This document shows positions 16,850-25,455 of a stretch of DNA of 61,527 bases, in pieces (within the stretch, counting starts at the first letter, position 1; every line of letters starts with the position of its first letter). Source of the DNA: Bradyrhizobium sp. WSM1743. GTDB taxonomy: Bacteria; Pseudomonadota; Alphaproteobacteria; Rhizobiales; Xanthobacteraceae. A program made the position numbers and the translations under genes. The notes below the pieces were generated by a model. It made no database searches. It worked only from the letters and a program-made list of their open reading frames with translations, and was not told the DNA's origin. Where the stretch lies: positions 1-61,527 of the forward strand of contig NZ_AXAZ01000050.1 of the NCBI RefSeq assembly GCF_000473065.1, given 5' to 3'.

Positions 16850-18241
16850 ATGTGCGGCACTCAAGCCTCCGCGCAAGCGCTTTCGCCTGCCAAAATCTCG
16901 CTTCGCGCCCTCTTCCTTGGGGCTGCAATGAGTCTCGTTCTCGCGGCCCCGGCTTCGGCGAACGCCGAGTGCGTGCTGGGCAGCAAGGCTGACCCGGCCG
17001 AGTTGATCCCGGCGTGCAGCGCCATCATCGACCAGACCGCGAATCCGAGCGCCGATCGTAGCGCAGCCCTCGTCGTCCGCGCCGAAGCCAATTCGCGAAC
17101 CCTCGGAGGCCAGTCACAGGCGCTGCGGGATCTGGACCGCGCCATCGCGCTCGACGGCAAGAACGCAAAGGCCTGGCGCGTGCGCGGCGACCTCCTGCGC
17201 GAGGCCGGCGGCGACCTCAATCGCGCCGCGGCGGATCTGACCAAGGCGATCGAGCTCGATCCTAAGGATGCGGAAGCTTACGAGTTGCGCGGCGTCGTCT
17301 ACACCAATCAGCGCCGGCTCGACCGCGCGCTCGCCGATTACGACCAGGCGATCAAGCTGAAGCCGGATGATGCGCAGGCCTGGTCCGACCGCGGCGTGGC
17401 CTATTATCTCAGCGGCGACAACGAGAAGGCGATCAGGAATTTCGACGAGGCGCTGCGGCTCGATCCCAACCGCGCGCGCACCTACACCAATCGCGGTGCG
17501 GCCTATAAGAAGCTCGGTCAACTCGACAAGGCGGTCGCCGATGACGGCGAGGCGATCAGGCTCGATCCGAAGGTGCCGGAGTATTACGACAACCGCGGCC
17601 TGACCTATGCCGCGATGGGCGAGTACGACAAGGCGATTGCCGATTACGACCAGGCGATCCTGCGGGAGCAGCGCGCCAACTTCCTGACCAACCGCGGCGA
17701 TTCCTACCAGTTCAAGGGCGAGCTCGGGGCAGCGCTGAGCGACTACGAGACTGCGCTGAAGCTCGATCCGAATTTCGCAAAGACCTACAACAACCGCGCG
17801 GTGCTCTACAAGAAGATGGGGGAGCGTAAGAAGGCGCTGGCCGATTATGAGACGGCGCTCAAGCTCGACCCCGGCAACGAGAATGCAGCGAACGGCCGCC
17901 GTAGCATGATCGCCGAGATCGCCAGGTTCGGCGCGGCGTCCCCGGGCCTGATGCATGCGCGCTCGGCCGACGATAGCGGTCCGTCCTTCGATTGCGTCAC
18001 CGCGAAGCGCGAGGTCGAGAAGGTGATCTGCGCCGATCCGCAGCTCGGAGTGCTCGACCGCCAGATCGCCGAGGCTTATGAGCGTGTGCTGAAATCCGCG
18101 AGCAAACGCTCGGCGGATGATCTGCGCAAGTCCCAGCGCGATTTCCTCGTCACGCGCGATGCGAGTTTCCGTCGCCCCGGCTATGACCTGAAAAAGGTCA
18201 TGCAGGACCGCTTGCAGCGGCTGAATGCGATGGAGGGATAG
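16850..18241 (+). CDS. secreted TPR protein with LprI-like C-terminus (paralogue 2)
   Basis: A 463-residue exported protein with a long N-region before the signal core (LRALFLGAAMSLVLAAPASA). It carries about eight consecutive TPR units (recurring A-DYDQAI-L-PDDAQAW pattern, residues ~90-360) and a C-terminal LprI/DUF1311-like domain (SFDCVTAKREVEKVICADP, ending RRPGYDLKKVMQDRLQRLN). The C-terminal domain and order match the preceding gene, which has fewer TPR units, so the pair arose by tandem duplication with repeat expansion or loss. Probably a periplasmic protein-interaction factor; substrate unknown. Confidence 0.85.
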   Translation: MCGTQASAQALSPAKISLRALFLGAAMSLVLAAPASANAECVLGSKADPAELIPACSAIIDQTANPSADRSAALVVRAEANSRTLGGQSQALRDLDRAIALDGKNAKAWRVRGDLLREAGGDLNRAAADLTKAIELDPKDAEAYELRGVVYTNQRRLDRALADYDQAIKLKPDDAQAWSDRGVAYYLSGDNEKAIRNFDEALRLDPNRARTYTNRGAAYKKLGQLDKAVADDGEAIRLDPKVPEYYDNRGLTYAAMGEYDKAIADYDQAILREQRANFLTNRGDSYQFKGELGAALSDYETALKLDPNFAKTYNNRAVLYKKMGERKKALADYETALKLDPGNENAANGRRSMIAEIARFGAASPGLMHARSADDSGPSFDCVTAKREVEKVICADPQLGVLDRQIAEAYERVLKSASKRSADDLRKSQRDFLVTRDASFRRPGYDLKKVMQDRLQRLNAMEG

Positions 18242-18250
18242 TCGTTCCTT

Positions 18251-18450
18251 CGCCTCTCCCCGCGCTTGTCCGCCGAAGCTTCAGCGAAGGCGGACGCGGG
18301 GAGAGGCCGGAATTTGCGAGAGCAAATTCCGGGTGAGGGGGGCCTCCGCAAGCTCATCTCTCACCGTGTTTGCCGATGCAGCCCCTCACCCCAGCCCTCT
18401 CAGCGCGAGCGAAGCTCGTCGCGGCCCCGTAAGAACGGGGCGAGGGAGCG
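18251..18450. repeat. modular palindromic repeat (family E, copy 3)
   Basis: Fills most of the gap 18242-18631. Left arm CGCCTCTCCCCGCG now contains an extra hairpin (TTGTCCGCCGAAGC / CTTCAGCGAAGGCGGAC); the inner hairpin CCGGAATTTGCGAGAGCAAA... is that of copy 2; the right arm has an extra CGAGCGAAGCTCG insert. The rest of the gap holds only the upstream region of prpE. Confidence 0.85.
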
Positions 18451-18631
18451 CTCCGCCGATGCGGCCGGCAGCGTGCCTCCGTCGAAAGGCCCATCCTTTT
18501 CAGCTTGAACCGCGGCCCGTTCCCGCGAAAATAAGCCCACAACAAGGCCGGCAATTGATCCTGGTCATGGCGGGGCGCCTGTCCTGCCACAAGGGTCAGG
18601 GCCAGGCGAATAAAGGCACGGGAGCGCGGGA

Positions 18632-20554
18632 ATGAACGTCCAAGAAAACGTCGACGGCAAAAGTCGTTATCATGAGGTTCATGCGCGCTCGCTGGCCGAT
18701 CCCGAAGGCTTCTGGGCCGAGGCGGGGAAGGAGATCGACTGGATCGAGCCTCCGACGAAGATTTTTGATCCCTCGCAAGGGACCTACGGCCGCTGGTTTG
18801 TCGGCGGCGTCGTCAACACCTGCTACAACGCGCTCGACCGCCATGTCGAACGCGGCCGCGCCGACCAGGTCGCGCTGATCCATGATTCGCCGTTGACCAA
18901 TTCGGTCACCAAACTCACCTACGCCGAACTGCTGAACGAGGTCCAGGCGCTCGCTGCCATTATGCAGGATTTTGGCGTCGCTAAGGGCGATCGTGTCATT
19001 CTCTACATGCCGATGGTGCCGGAGGCGGTGGTCGCGATGCTCGCCTGCGCGCGGCTCGGCGCGGTACACTCGGTGGTGTTCGGCGGCTTTGCCGCGAAAG
19101 AGCTCGCCACACGGATCGACGATGCGCAGCCGAAGCTGATCCTCTCCGCCAGCTGCGGCATCGAGCCCGGCCGCATCGTGCAGTACAAGCCGCTGCTCGA
19201 CGAGGCGATCAGGCTCGCCGGCAGCAAGCCGAAAGCCTGCATCGTGCTGCAACGTCCGCAGCTGACTTGCGAGATGACGCCAAGCCGCGACTACGACTGG
19301 GCGAGCCTGCGCCGCAAGGCGCTGAACGACGGCAAGAAGGCGGCTTGCGTGCCTGTCGCCGCCACCGATCCGCTCTACATCCTCTATACCTCGGGCACGA
19401 CCGGCGTGCCGAAGGGCGTCGTGCGCGACAATGGCGGGCATCTCGTCGCGGTGAAATGGTCGATGTTCAACCTCTATGGCGTCAAGCCGGGCGAGGTCTG
19501 GTGGTGCGGCTCCGATATCGGTTGGGTGGTCGGCCACAGCTACATCGTCTACGGCCCACTGCTGCACGGCGCGACCTCGATCATGTACGAGGGCAAGCCG
19601 GTCGGCACGCCCGATGCCGGCGCGTTCTGGCGCGTGATCTCCGAGCACCAGGCCGTGGCCTTCTTCACCGCGCCGACCGCGTTCCGCGCGATCCGGAAAG
19701 AGGATCCGGAAGGAAAGTTCATCCGGCAGTACGATCTCTCCAAATTCCGCACGCTGTTCCTGGCCGGCGAGCGTGCCGATCCACCGACGGTGGAATGGGC
19801 GGAGCAGCAGCAGAAGGTGCCGGTGATCGACCATTGGTGGCAGACCGAAACCGGCTGGTGCATCGCCGGCAATCCGGTCGGCCTCGGCATGCTGCCGGTG
19901 AAGCACGGCTCGCCGACGGTGCCGATGCCGGGCTATCAGGTCGATGTCGTCGATGAAGCGGCAAAGCCGGTCGGCCCCAACACCATGGGCTCGATCGTCA
20001 TCAAGCTGCCGATGCCGCCGGGCTGCCTGCCGACGCTGTGGAATCAGGACGCGCGCTTCAAGGAGGCCTACCTCAGCGAATTCCCGGGCTACTACAAGAC
20101 CTCTGATGCCGGCTACAAGGACGAGGACGGCTATGTCTTCGTCATGGGCCGCACCGACGACATCATCAACGTCGCCGGCCATCGGCTCTCCACCGGCGGC
20201 ATGGAGGAGATTTTGGCCTCGCATCCCGACGTCGCCGAATGCGCCGTGCTCGGCGTCAAGGACGCGATCAAGGGCGAGGTGCCCTGCGGCTTCCTGGTGC
20301 TCAAGGCCGGCGTGAAGCGCCCGCCTGCCGAGATCGAGAAGGAGATCGTCGCACTGGTCCGCGACAAGCTCGGCCCGGTCGCCGCCTTCAAGCTCGCCAT
20401 CACCGTCGGCCGCCTGCCCAAGACGCGCTCCGGAAAGATCCTGCGCGGCACCATCAAGAAGATCGCCGATGGCGAACCCTGGACCATGCCGGCGACTATC
20501 GAAGATCCCAAGGCGCTCGACGAGATCGGGGAGGCGCTGAAGGGACGAGTGTGA
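18632..20554 (+). CDS. prpE: propionate--CoA ligase PrpE
   Basis: A 640-residue acyl-CoA synthetase of the ANL superfamily, subgroup acetyl/propionyl-CoA synthetase. The N-terminal segment (YGRWFVGGVVNTCYNALDRHV), A3 loop YTSGTTGVPKG (252-262), WWQTETG near residue 410, the GRTDDIINVAGHRLSTG hinge and the C-terminal PKTRSGKILRG with the catalytic Lys are all present. It converts propionate (and less well acetate) plus ATP to the CoA ester via an acyl-AMP. The arrangement is that of PrpE rather than AcsA. No prp partner genes are adjacent. Confidence 0.93.
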   Translation: MNVQENVDGKSRYHEVHARSLADPEGFWAEAGKEIDWIEPPTKIFDPSQGTYGRWFVGGVVNTCYNALDRHVERGRADQVALIHDSPLTNSVTKLTYAELLNEVQALAAIMQDFGVAKGDRVILYMPMVPEAVVAMLACARLGAVHSVVFGGFAAKELATRIDDAQPKLILSASCGIEPGRIVQYKPLLDEAIRLAGSKPKACIVLQRPQLTCEMTPSRDYDWASLRRKALNDGKKAACVPVAATDPLYILYTSGTTGVPKGVVRDNGGHLVAVKWSMFNLYGVKPGEVWWCGSDIGWVVGHSYIVYGPLLHGATSIMYEGKPVGTPDAGAFWRVISEHQAVAFFTAPTAFRAIRKEDPEGKFIRQYDLSKFRTLFLAGERADPPTVEWAEQQQKVPVIDHWWQTETGWCIAGNPVGLGMLPVKHGSPTVPMPGYQVDVVDEAAKPVGPNTMGSIVIKLPMPPGCLPTLWNQDARFKEAYLSEFPGYYKTSDAGYKDEDGYVFVMGRTDDIINVAGHRLSTGGMEEILASHPDVAECAVLGVKDAIKGEVPCGFLVLKAGVKRPPAEIEKEIVALVRDKLGPVAAFKLAITVGRLPKTRSGKILRGTIKKIADGEPWTMPATIEDPKALDEIGEALKGRV

Positions 20555-20560
20555 GGCGAA

Positions 20561-20644
20561 GCGTCATCCCGGGGCGGTTCGCAGAACCGAACCCGGGATC
20601 TCGAGATTCCGGGTCTGGTGCTTACGCACCATCCCGGAATGACG
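20561..20644. repeat. palindromic intergenic repeat (family C, copy 2)
   Basis: Arms GCGTCATCCCGGGGCGGTTC and CACCATCCCGGAATGACG with an inner CCCGGGATCTCGAGATTCC palindrome, matching copy 1 at 9694-9799. Confidence 0.85.
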
Positions 20645-20707
20645 GTGTTGCCGACTTACAATCTCCGCATTCCGCGCTAAACAGGGCCGGCCGATAGGGG
20701 ATCTCGT

Positions 20708-20977
20708 ATGCCACTCGCCGCCGCGCCACGCCTGCTGACCGCCTTAGCTCTCGCCATCGCTCTCTCCGCCTGCTCGGCGCGCTACCAGACGCCGGTGGCG
20801 GTGGGCGGCGACGATGATGACGCGGTCTGCCAGAGCCGGGGCTATGCGCAAGGCTCGCCGGAATACGTGGCCTGCCGCAAGGACCGCGACGTCCAGCGCA
20901 ATGCCACCATCGCCCGCGCCGACCGCCGCCAGCGCGATCTCGGCGAATACATGCTGAACCATCCCGAGCGGCCGTGA
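20708..20977 (+). CDS. small lipoprotein
   Basis: An 89-residue protein with a lipoprotein signal (LLTALALAIALSAC, lipobox LSAC, Cys22). The mature part has an Asp run (GDDDDA), two more cysteines (VCQSRG, ACRKDRD) and a charged C-terminal helix ending in HPERP. The residue after Cys is Ser, which would favour outer-membrane sorting if enteric rules hold. Function unknown. The downstream DUF6494 gene begins 25 bases later. Confidence 0.75.
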   Translation: MPLAAAPRLLTALALAIALSACSARYQTPVAVGGDDDDAVCQSRGYAQGSPEYVACRKDRDVQRNATIARADRRQRDLGEYMLNHPERP

Positions 20978-21002
20978 GCCGCCCCAGCCTACGGAGGCCG
21001 TC

Positions 21003-21209
21003 ATGAACGAAGACCAGTTCAACACCAGCCTGCGTAAATTCCTGAAGCAAGTCGGCGTCACCTCGCAGCGCGAGATCGAGAAGGCCGTGCGCGACGCGAT
21101 CGCGGCGGGCCGGATCAAGGGCCACGAGAAACTCAACGCGAAGATGGTGCTGACGATCGACAACGTCGGACTCGTCCACGAGATCAACGACACAATCGAG
21201 CTGGGGTGA
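21003..21209 (+). CDS. DUF6494 family small protein
   Basis: A 68-residue cytosolic protein, acidic and helical at the start (NEDQFNTSLRKFLKQVGV) with a C-terminal strand pair (AKMVLTIDNVGLVHEIND). It matches my memory of the DUF6494 family, which is widespread and uncharacterised. GGAGG precedes the ATG. Likely co-transcribed with the lipoprotein gene upstream. Confidence 0.75.
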   Translation: MNEDQFNTSLRKFLKQVGVTSQREIEKAVRDAIAAGRIKGHEKLNAKMVLTIDNVGLVHEINDTIELG

Positions 21210-21284
21210 TTTGCCGTTCGGCGAGCCGCACATACGACTCCCGCGCCGACAATGGGCGCGATCTAGATCACAAGCCCAAATAAA

Positions 21285-21310
21285 AACGCGGCGGGTCGGC
21301 CCGCCGCGTT
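21285..21310 (-). terminator. rho-independent terminator of trcR
   Basis: Perfect 11-bp stem (AACGCGGCGGG / CCCGCCGCGTT) with a TCGG loop, followed on the minus strand by TTTTTATTT. It lies 36 bases beyond the trcR stop. Confidence 0.85.
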
Positions 21311-21345
21311 CGAACCGGATTCGAAAGCGAACCGACAGAGGAGAG

Positions 21346-22038
21346 TTACTCCTCTTCCTCCTGCTTCTTGCCGCCGAGCGTCTTCAGCTTGGCGAACACG
21401 GCGTCGACATTGAGATCGTCGCTGGACTTCTCCGCGGGCTCGTACTCGTCCTTGCGGGTGGTCTCGGAGGCCGGCAGCAGGGTCGCGCCGCCATAGGTTG
21501 CGTCGATCGGCTTTTCCTTGGCGGCGCGTTGCACCTCGAAATCGAGTTCGATCTGCGAGCACAGGCCGAGGGTGACGGGATCGATCGGGGTCAGGGACGA
21601 CGTGTTCCAGTGGGTACGGTCGCGCACGCTCGCGATCGTGCTCTTGGTGGTGCCGACCAGGCGCATGATCTGGGCGTCCTTGAGTTCCGGATGGTTGCGC
21701 AGCAGCCAGAGGATGGCGCTCGGACGCTCATGGCGGCGCGAGACCGGGGTGTAGCGCGGGCCCTTGCGCTTGGGCTGGGGCGGCAGCACCACCTTGCTCT
21801 CCTGGAGGCGGAGCCGGTAATCCGGGTTCTTCTCGCCCTTCTCGATCTCCTCGCGGGTCAGCTGGCCGTTGGAGAGGGGATCCATGCCCTTGATGCCCTG
21901 GGCCGCGTCGCCATCGGCGATGGCGCGCACCTCGAGGGGATGCATCTTGGTGAAATCGGCGACCTGGTCGAAGGTCAGCGCGGTGTTGTCGAGCAGCCAG
22001 ACGGCGGTCGCCTTGGGCATCAGAGGTGCGTTGCTCAT
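21346..22038 (-). CDS. trcR: DUF1013 protein, cell-cycle transcriptional regulator TrcR
   Basis: A 230-residue protein of the DUF1013 family, called TrcR in alphaproteobacteria. The central helix-turn-helix-like part (HERPSAILWLLRNHPELKDAQIMRLVG, then TTKSTIASVRDRTHW, residues ~100-145) and the N-terminal LPKATAVWLLDNT-type segment are family features. The C-terminus ends in a Glu run. GGAG precedes the ATG. Conserved across Rhizobiales and Caulobacter, where it is linked to cell-cycle control. It is divergent from ispH. Confidence 0.85.
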   Translation of the reverse strand: MSNAPLMPKATAVWLLDNTALTFDQVADFTKMHPLEVRAIADGDAAQGIKGMDPLSNGQLTREEIEKGEKNPDYRLRLQESKVVLPPQPKRKGPRYTPVSRRHERPSAILWLLRNHPELKDAQIMRLVGTTKSTIASVRDRTHWNTSSLTPIDPVTLGLCSQIELDFEVQRAAKEKPIDATYGGATLLPASETTRKDEYEPAEKSSDDLNVDAVFAKLKTLGGKKQEEEE

Positions 22039-22187
22039 GGCAAATCTCCTTTGTGCTTCGCCCACCCCTCTGGAGGCGAAACCGGTGGTCATCAGCGATG
22101 ACAGGGAATTCGCGCTATATAAGCCCTGAGGGGCTAGCCATGCAATGGTTCTGCTATAGATAGTGCCTTGACACCGCCCGAAAGGGG

Positions 22188-22246
22188 GCCCAATTCCCTT
22201 TGAACCGCTGTAAGGTTCAAGCCGACAGTTTTAAGCCCAATTCCCA
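22188..22246 (+). promoter_or_regulatory. hairpin flanked by direct repeats upstream of ispH
   Basis: A 7-bp inverted repeat TTGAACC-gctgtaa-GGTTCAA (22200-22220) sits between two copies of GCCCAATTCCC (around 22188 and 22235), some 60-115 bases before the ispH start. A TTGACA hexamer is at 22168-22173. This could be a leader structure or binding site; no riboswitch class is recognised. Confidence 0.35.
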
Positions 22247-22303
22247 TCCATCGACCGCCCCCCGCCAGAAGGCGAACGGGTGATTCGGTCCCGAGATCGC
22301 GCA

Positions 22304-23272
22304 ATGTCAGCCAAACCAGACCTCAAGATCGTGCTTTGTTCTCCTCGCGGCTTCTGTGCCGGGGTGGTCCGGGCGATCGACACCGTGGAACGGGCGCTCG
22401 ATAAGTACGGCGCCCCCGTCTATGTTCGCCACGAGATTGTGCACAACAAGTACGTCGTCGATGGGTTGAAGAAGAAGGGCGCCATCTTCGTCGAGGAACT
22501 GGCGGAAATCCCGGAAAATACCACCGCCCCGGTGGTGTTCTCGGCGCACGGCGTGCCGAAGTCGGTTCCGGCCGACGCCCAGTCCCGCAATCTGTTCTCG
22601 CTGGATGCGACCTGCCCGCTGGTGACCAAGGTGCACCGCGAGGCTGCGATCCATTTCAAGCGCGGCCGCGAGATCTTCCTGATCGGCCATTCCCACCATC
22701 CCGAGGTGGTCGGCACGCTCGGCCAGCTTCCGCCCGGCGCCGTGACTCTGATCGAGACCGCCGAGGACGCCAAGACCATCACGCCGAAGGACCCCAACAA
22801 TCTCGCCTTCGTGACCCAGACCACGCTATCGATCGACGACACCGCGGAGATCGTGGCGCTGCTCAAGGAGCGCTTCCCGAACATCAACGGGCCGCACAAG
22901 GAAGACATCTGCTACGCCACCACCAACCGCCAGCTCGCGGTGAAGAAGGTGGCGCCGGTGGTGGACGCCCTGATTGTGGTCGGTGCGCCGAACTCGTCGA
23001 ACTCGCAGCGCCTGCGCGAGGTTGCCGAGCGCGAGGGCTGCAAGATCGCGGTGCTGGCGCAGCGCGCCACCGACATCGACTGGAGCAAGTTCGGCAACAT
23101 CACCAGCCTTGGCATCACCGCGGGCGCCTCCGCGCCGGAAGTGATCGTCGAGGAGATCATGGACGCCTTCGCCGAGCGCTACACGCTGCATGTGGAGACG
23201 GTCTCGGCCGCGGAAGAGAACGAGTTCTTCCCGCTGCCGCGTCAGGTGCGCCCCGAAGCTGCCGCCGAGTAG
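22304..23272 (+). CDS. ispH: 4-hydroxy-3-methylbut-2-enyl diphosphate reductase
   Basis: A 322-residue [4Fe-4S] enzyme, the last step of the MEP isoprenoid pathway (HMBPP to IPP and DMAPP). The three cluster ligands are Cys18 (SPRGFCAG), Cys104 (DATCPL) and Cys203 (DICYAT); His and Glu in GHSHHPEVVG and the conserved TQTTLS, APNSSNSQRL and TAGASAP segments line the active site. An in-frame GTG 8 codons upstream is an alternative start. First gene of an ispH-thrB-rnhA operon, an arrangement recurrent in Rhizobiales. Confidence 0.97.
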   Translation: MSAKPDLKIVLCSPRGFCAGVVRAIDTVERALDKYGAPVYVRHEIVHNKYVVDGLKKKGAIFVEELAEIPENTTAPVVFSAHGVPKSVPADAQSRNLFSLDATCPLVTKVHREAAIHFKRGREIFLIGHSHHPEVVGTLGQLPPGAVTLIETAEDAKTITPKDPNNLAFVTQTTLSIDDTAEIVALLKERFPNINGPHKEDICYATTNRQLAVKKVAPVVDALIVVGAPNSSNSQRLREVAEREGCKIAVLAQRATDIDWSKFGNITSLGITAGASAPEVIVEEIMDAFAERYTLHVETVSAAEENEFFPLPRQVRPEAAAE

Positions 23273-23278
23273 ACCTTT

Positions 23279-24262
23279 ATGGCGGTCTACACCGACGTCG
23301 CCGCCGACGAGCTTGCGGATTTCCTGAAGCAATACGATCTCGGCGAACTGCTCTCCTACAAGGGCATCGCCGAGGGCGTCGAAAACTCCAACTTCCTGCT
23401 GCACACCAGCCAGGGATCGTTCATCCTCACGCTCTATGAGAAGCGCGTGGCGAAGAACGATCTGCCGTTCTTCCTTGCGCTGATGACGCATCTCGCCGAG
23501 CACGGCGTCAATTGCCCGCTGCCGGTGAAGGGACACGACGGCGAGGCGCTGCGCGAGCTGTCGGGCCGCCCCGCCGCGATCATCACCTTTCTCGAAGGGG
23601 TCTGGCCGCGCAAGCCGAACGCGGCCCATTGCGCCGGCGTCGGCGAGGGGCTGGCGCGGATGCATCTGGCCGGCGCCAATTTTGCGATCAAGCGCGCCAA
23701 TGCGCTCTCGGTCGCGGGCTGGCGTCCCCTGTTCGACGCGGCGGCGAACCGCGCCGATGAGGTGCAGCCCGGCCTGCGTGCGTTTCTCGCCGCCGAGCTC
23801 GATTATCTCTCGAGCGGGGTCTGGCCCACCGATCTGCCGCAGGGCGTGATCCACGCCGATCTCTTCAACGACAACGTCTTCTTCCTCGGCGACAAGCTGT
23901 CAGGGATCATCGACTTCACTTTCGCCTGCAACGACATGCTGGCCTATGACGTCGCGATCTGCCTCAATGCCTGGTGCTTCGAGCCGGATCATTCCTTCAA
24001 CGTCACCAAGGCGCGCGCCTTCCTCAACGCCTATGGCCGCGTGCGCAAGCTCACAGACGCGGAAGAGACCGCGCTGCCGCTCTTGGCGCGCGGCGCTGCG
24101 ATCCGCTTCCTGCTGACGCGGCTGGTCGACTGGCTCAACGTGCCGCCAGGTGCGCTGGTCAAGCCGAAGGATCCCCTCGAGTATGTCCGCAAGCTGCGCT
24201 TCCACCAGAGCGTGACGAGCGCGCGCGACTATGGGCTTATGCCGTCGGGGCTGGTGGCGTGA
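23279..24262 (+). CDS. thrB: homoserine kinase (APH-fold type)
   Basis: A 327-residue kinase of the choline/aminoglycoside kinase fold that phosphorylates homoserine in threonine synthesis. It is the alphaproteobacterial ThrB type, unrelated to the GHMP-fold E. coli enzyme. Key parts: GVENSNFLL near residue 34, VIHADLFNDNVF (catalytic Asp and Asn, ~190-201) and IIDFTFACND (metal-binding Asp, ~210). It begins 6 bases after ispH and its stop overlaps the rnhA GTG. Confidence 0.95.
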   Translation: MAVYTDVAADELADFLKQYDLGELLSYKGIAEGVENSNFLLHTSQGSFILTLYEKRVAKNDLPFFLALMTHLAEHGVNCPLPVKGHDGEALRELSGRPAAIITFLEGVWPRKPNAAHCAGVGEGLARMHLAGANFAIKRANALSVAGWRPLFDAAANRADEVQPGLRAFLAAELDYLSSGVWPTDLPQGVIHADLFNDNVFFLGDKLSGIIDFTFACNDMLAYDVAICLNAWCFEPDHSFNVTKARAFLNAYGRVRKLTDAEETALPLLARGAAIRFLLTRLVDWLNVPPGALVKPKDPLEYVRKLRFHQSVTSARDYGLMPSGLVA

Positions 24263-24723
24263 GCGAGCTTCCCAACGTCACGATCTATACCGACGGCGCC
24301 TGCTCGGGAAATCCAGGGCCGGGCGGCTGGGGCGCGATCCTGAGGTTCGGCGACAAGGAAAAGGAGCTGAACGGCGGCCAGCCGCACACCACCAACAACC
24401 AGATGGAATTGATGGCGGCGATCTCCGCGCTCGAGGCGCTGAAGAAGCCGTGCACGGTCGATCTCTACACCGATAGCCAGTATGTGCGGCAGGGCATCAC
24501 GGGTTGGATCTTCGGCTGGAAGCGCAACGGCTGGCGCACCGCCGACAAGAAGCCGGTGAAGAATGTCGAGCTATGGCAGCGCCTCGACGCCGCGCTGAAG
24601 CAGCACGAGGTCCGCTGGCACTGGGTCAGGGGCCACGCCGGTCACCCCGAGAACGAGCGCGCCGATCAGCTGGCGCGCGATGGGATTGCGATGGCACGTT
24701 TGCAGCAGCGGGTGCGGGAGTAG
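24259..24723 (+). CDS. rnhA: ribonuclease HI
   Basis: A 154-residue enzyme that cuts RNA in RNA:DNA hybrids. The catalytic carboxylates are Asp12 (YTDGACSGNPG), Glu50 (QMEL), Asp72 (YTDSQYV) and Asp136 (NERADQLA), with His126 in VRGHAGHPENE. The basic protrusion (GWKRNGWRTADKKPVKN) is present. GTG start, overlapping the thrB stop (GTGA), indicates translational coupling. Confidence 0.97.
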   Translation: MSELPNVTIYTDGACSGNPGPGGWGAILRFGDKEKELNGGQPHTTNNQMELMAAISALEALKKPCTVDLYTDSQYVRQGITGWIFGWKRNGWRTADKKPVKNVELWQRLDAALKQHEVRWHWVRGHAGHPENERADQLARDGIAMARLQQRVRE

Positions 24724-24745
24724 AGAGGACGCTCGCTCTCTCCAC

Positions 24746-24832
24746 TCGTCATGGCCGGGCTTGACCCGGCCATCCACGTCTTTCCGCATATGGCCAAGAA
24801 CGTGGATGCCCGGGACAAGCCCGGGCATGACG
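24746..24832. repeat. palindromic intergenic repeat (family F)
   Basis: CGTCATGGCCGGGCTTGACC... and a matching ATGCCCGGGACAAGCCCGGG half, joined by ACGTC / GACGTGG-type arms. The second half is nearly identical to the hairpin at 9816-9842. It separates convergent rnhA and the peroxiredoxin gene. Confidence 0.85.
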
Positions 24833-24861
24833 TAATCCTTGGAAGCAACTGCGCGTAAAGT

Positions 24862-25347
24862 TCACAGCTGCCCGAGCAGCGTATCCCCGCCGGAGACCTC
24901 GACCTTACCGGGCATCGCCTCGAGGTTCAGCTTCTTCACCACGCCGTCCTCGACCAGCATCGAATAGCGCTTGGAGCGGATGCCGAGGCCGTTGGCGGAG
25001 GCGTCCAGCTCCATGCCGATCGCCTTGGTGAAGTCGGCATTGCCGTCGGCGAGGAAGACGGCCTCGTCGCGCTGGTCGGTGTCGCGCTTCCAGGCGTTCA
25101 TGACGAAGGCGTCGTTGACCGAGACGATGGCAATGGTGTCGACGCCTTTGTCCTTGATGGCGTAAGCATTGAGGAAGATGCTCGGCAGATGCATCTTGTG
25201 GCAGGTGCCGGTATAGGCGCCGGGCACCGCGAACAGCGCCACCTTCTTGCCCTTGAAGATATCGTCGGTGGTCTTCACCTGCGGGCCGTCCGCCGTCATC
25301 ACGCGGAATTTCGCCTCGGGCAGCTTGTCGCCAGTCTGGATCGCCAT
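24862..25347 (-). CDS. Prx5-type peroxiredoxin
   Basis: A 161-residue thiol peroxidase. The peroxidatic motif P42-x3-T46-x2-C49 (PGAYTGTCHKMHLPS) is exact for the AhpE/Prx5 group. It reduces H2O2 and alkyl hydroperoxides, usually using glutaredoxin or glutathione. No second resolving Cys is visible, so it is probably 1-Cys or glutaredoxin-dependent. The start at MAIQTGDKLP is standard for the family; a longer in-frame N-terminus is basic and unlikely. Confidence 0.95.
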   Translation of the reverse strand: MAIQTGDKLPEAKFRVMTADGPQVKTTDDIFKGKKVALFAVPGAYTGTCHKMHLPSIFLNAYAIKDKGVDTIAIVSVNDAFVMNAWKRDTDQRDEAVFLADGNADFTKAIGMELDASANGLGIRSKRYSMLVEDGVVKKLNLEAMPGKVEVSGGDTLLGQL

Positions 25348-25455
25348 CGTCAGTCTCCCTGAAAATCGGTCCCGCTTTTTAGACCGGGCGGCGGGCCTGC
25401 ACAATATTGCCGGCGGCGGAAGCGGCGAGGACGGCGGCCGTTCACCATGATGTCA

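Noticed and set aside
18596..20224. 542-codon frame antisense to prpE
   Set aside because: Same reason: composition of a shadow frame, no start signal, and prpE is certain.
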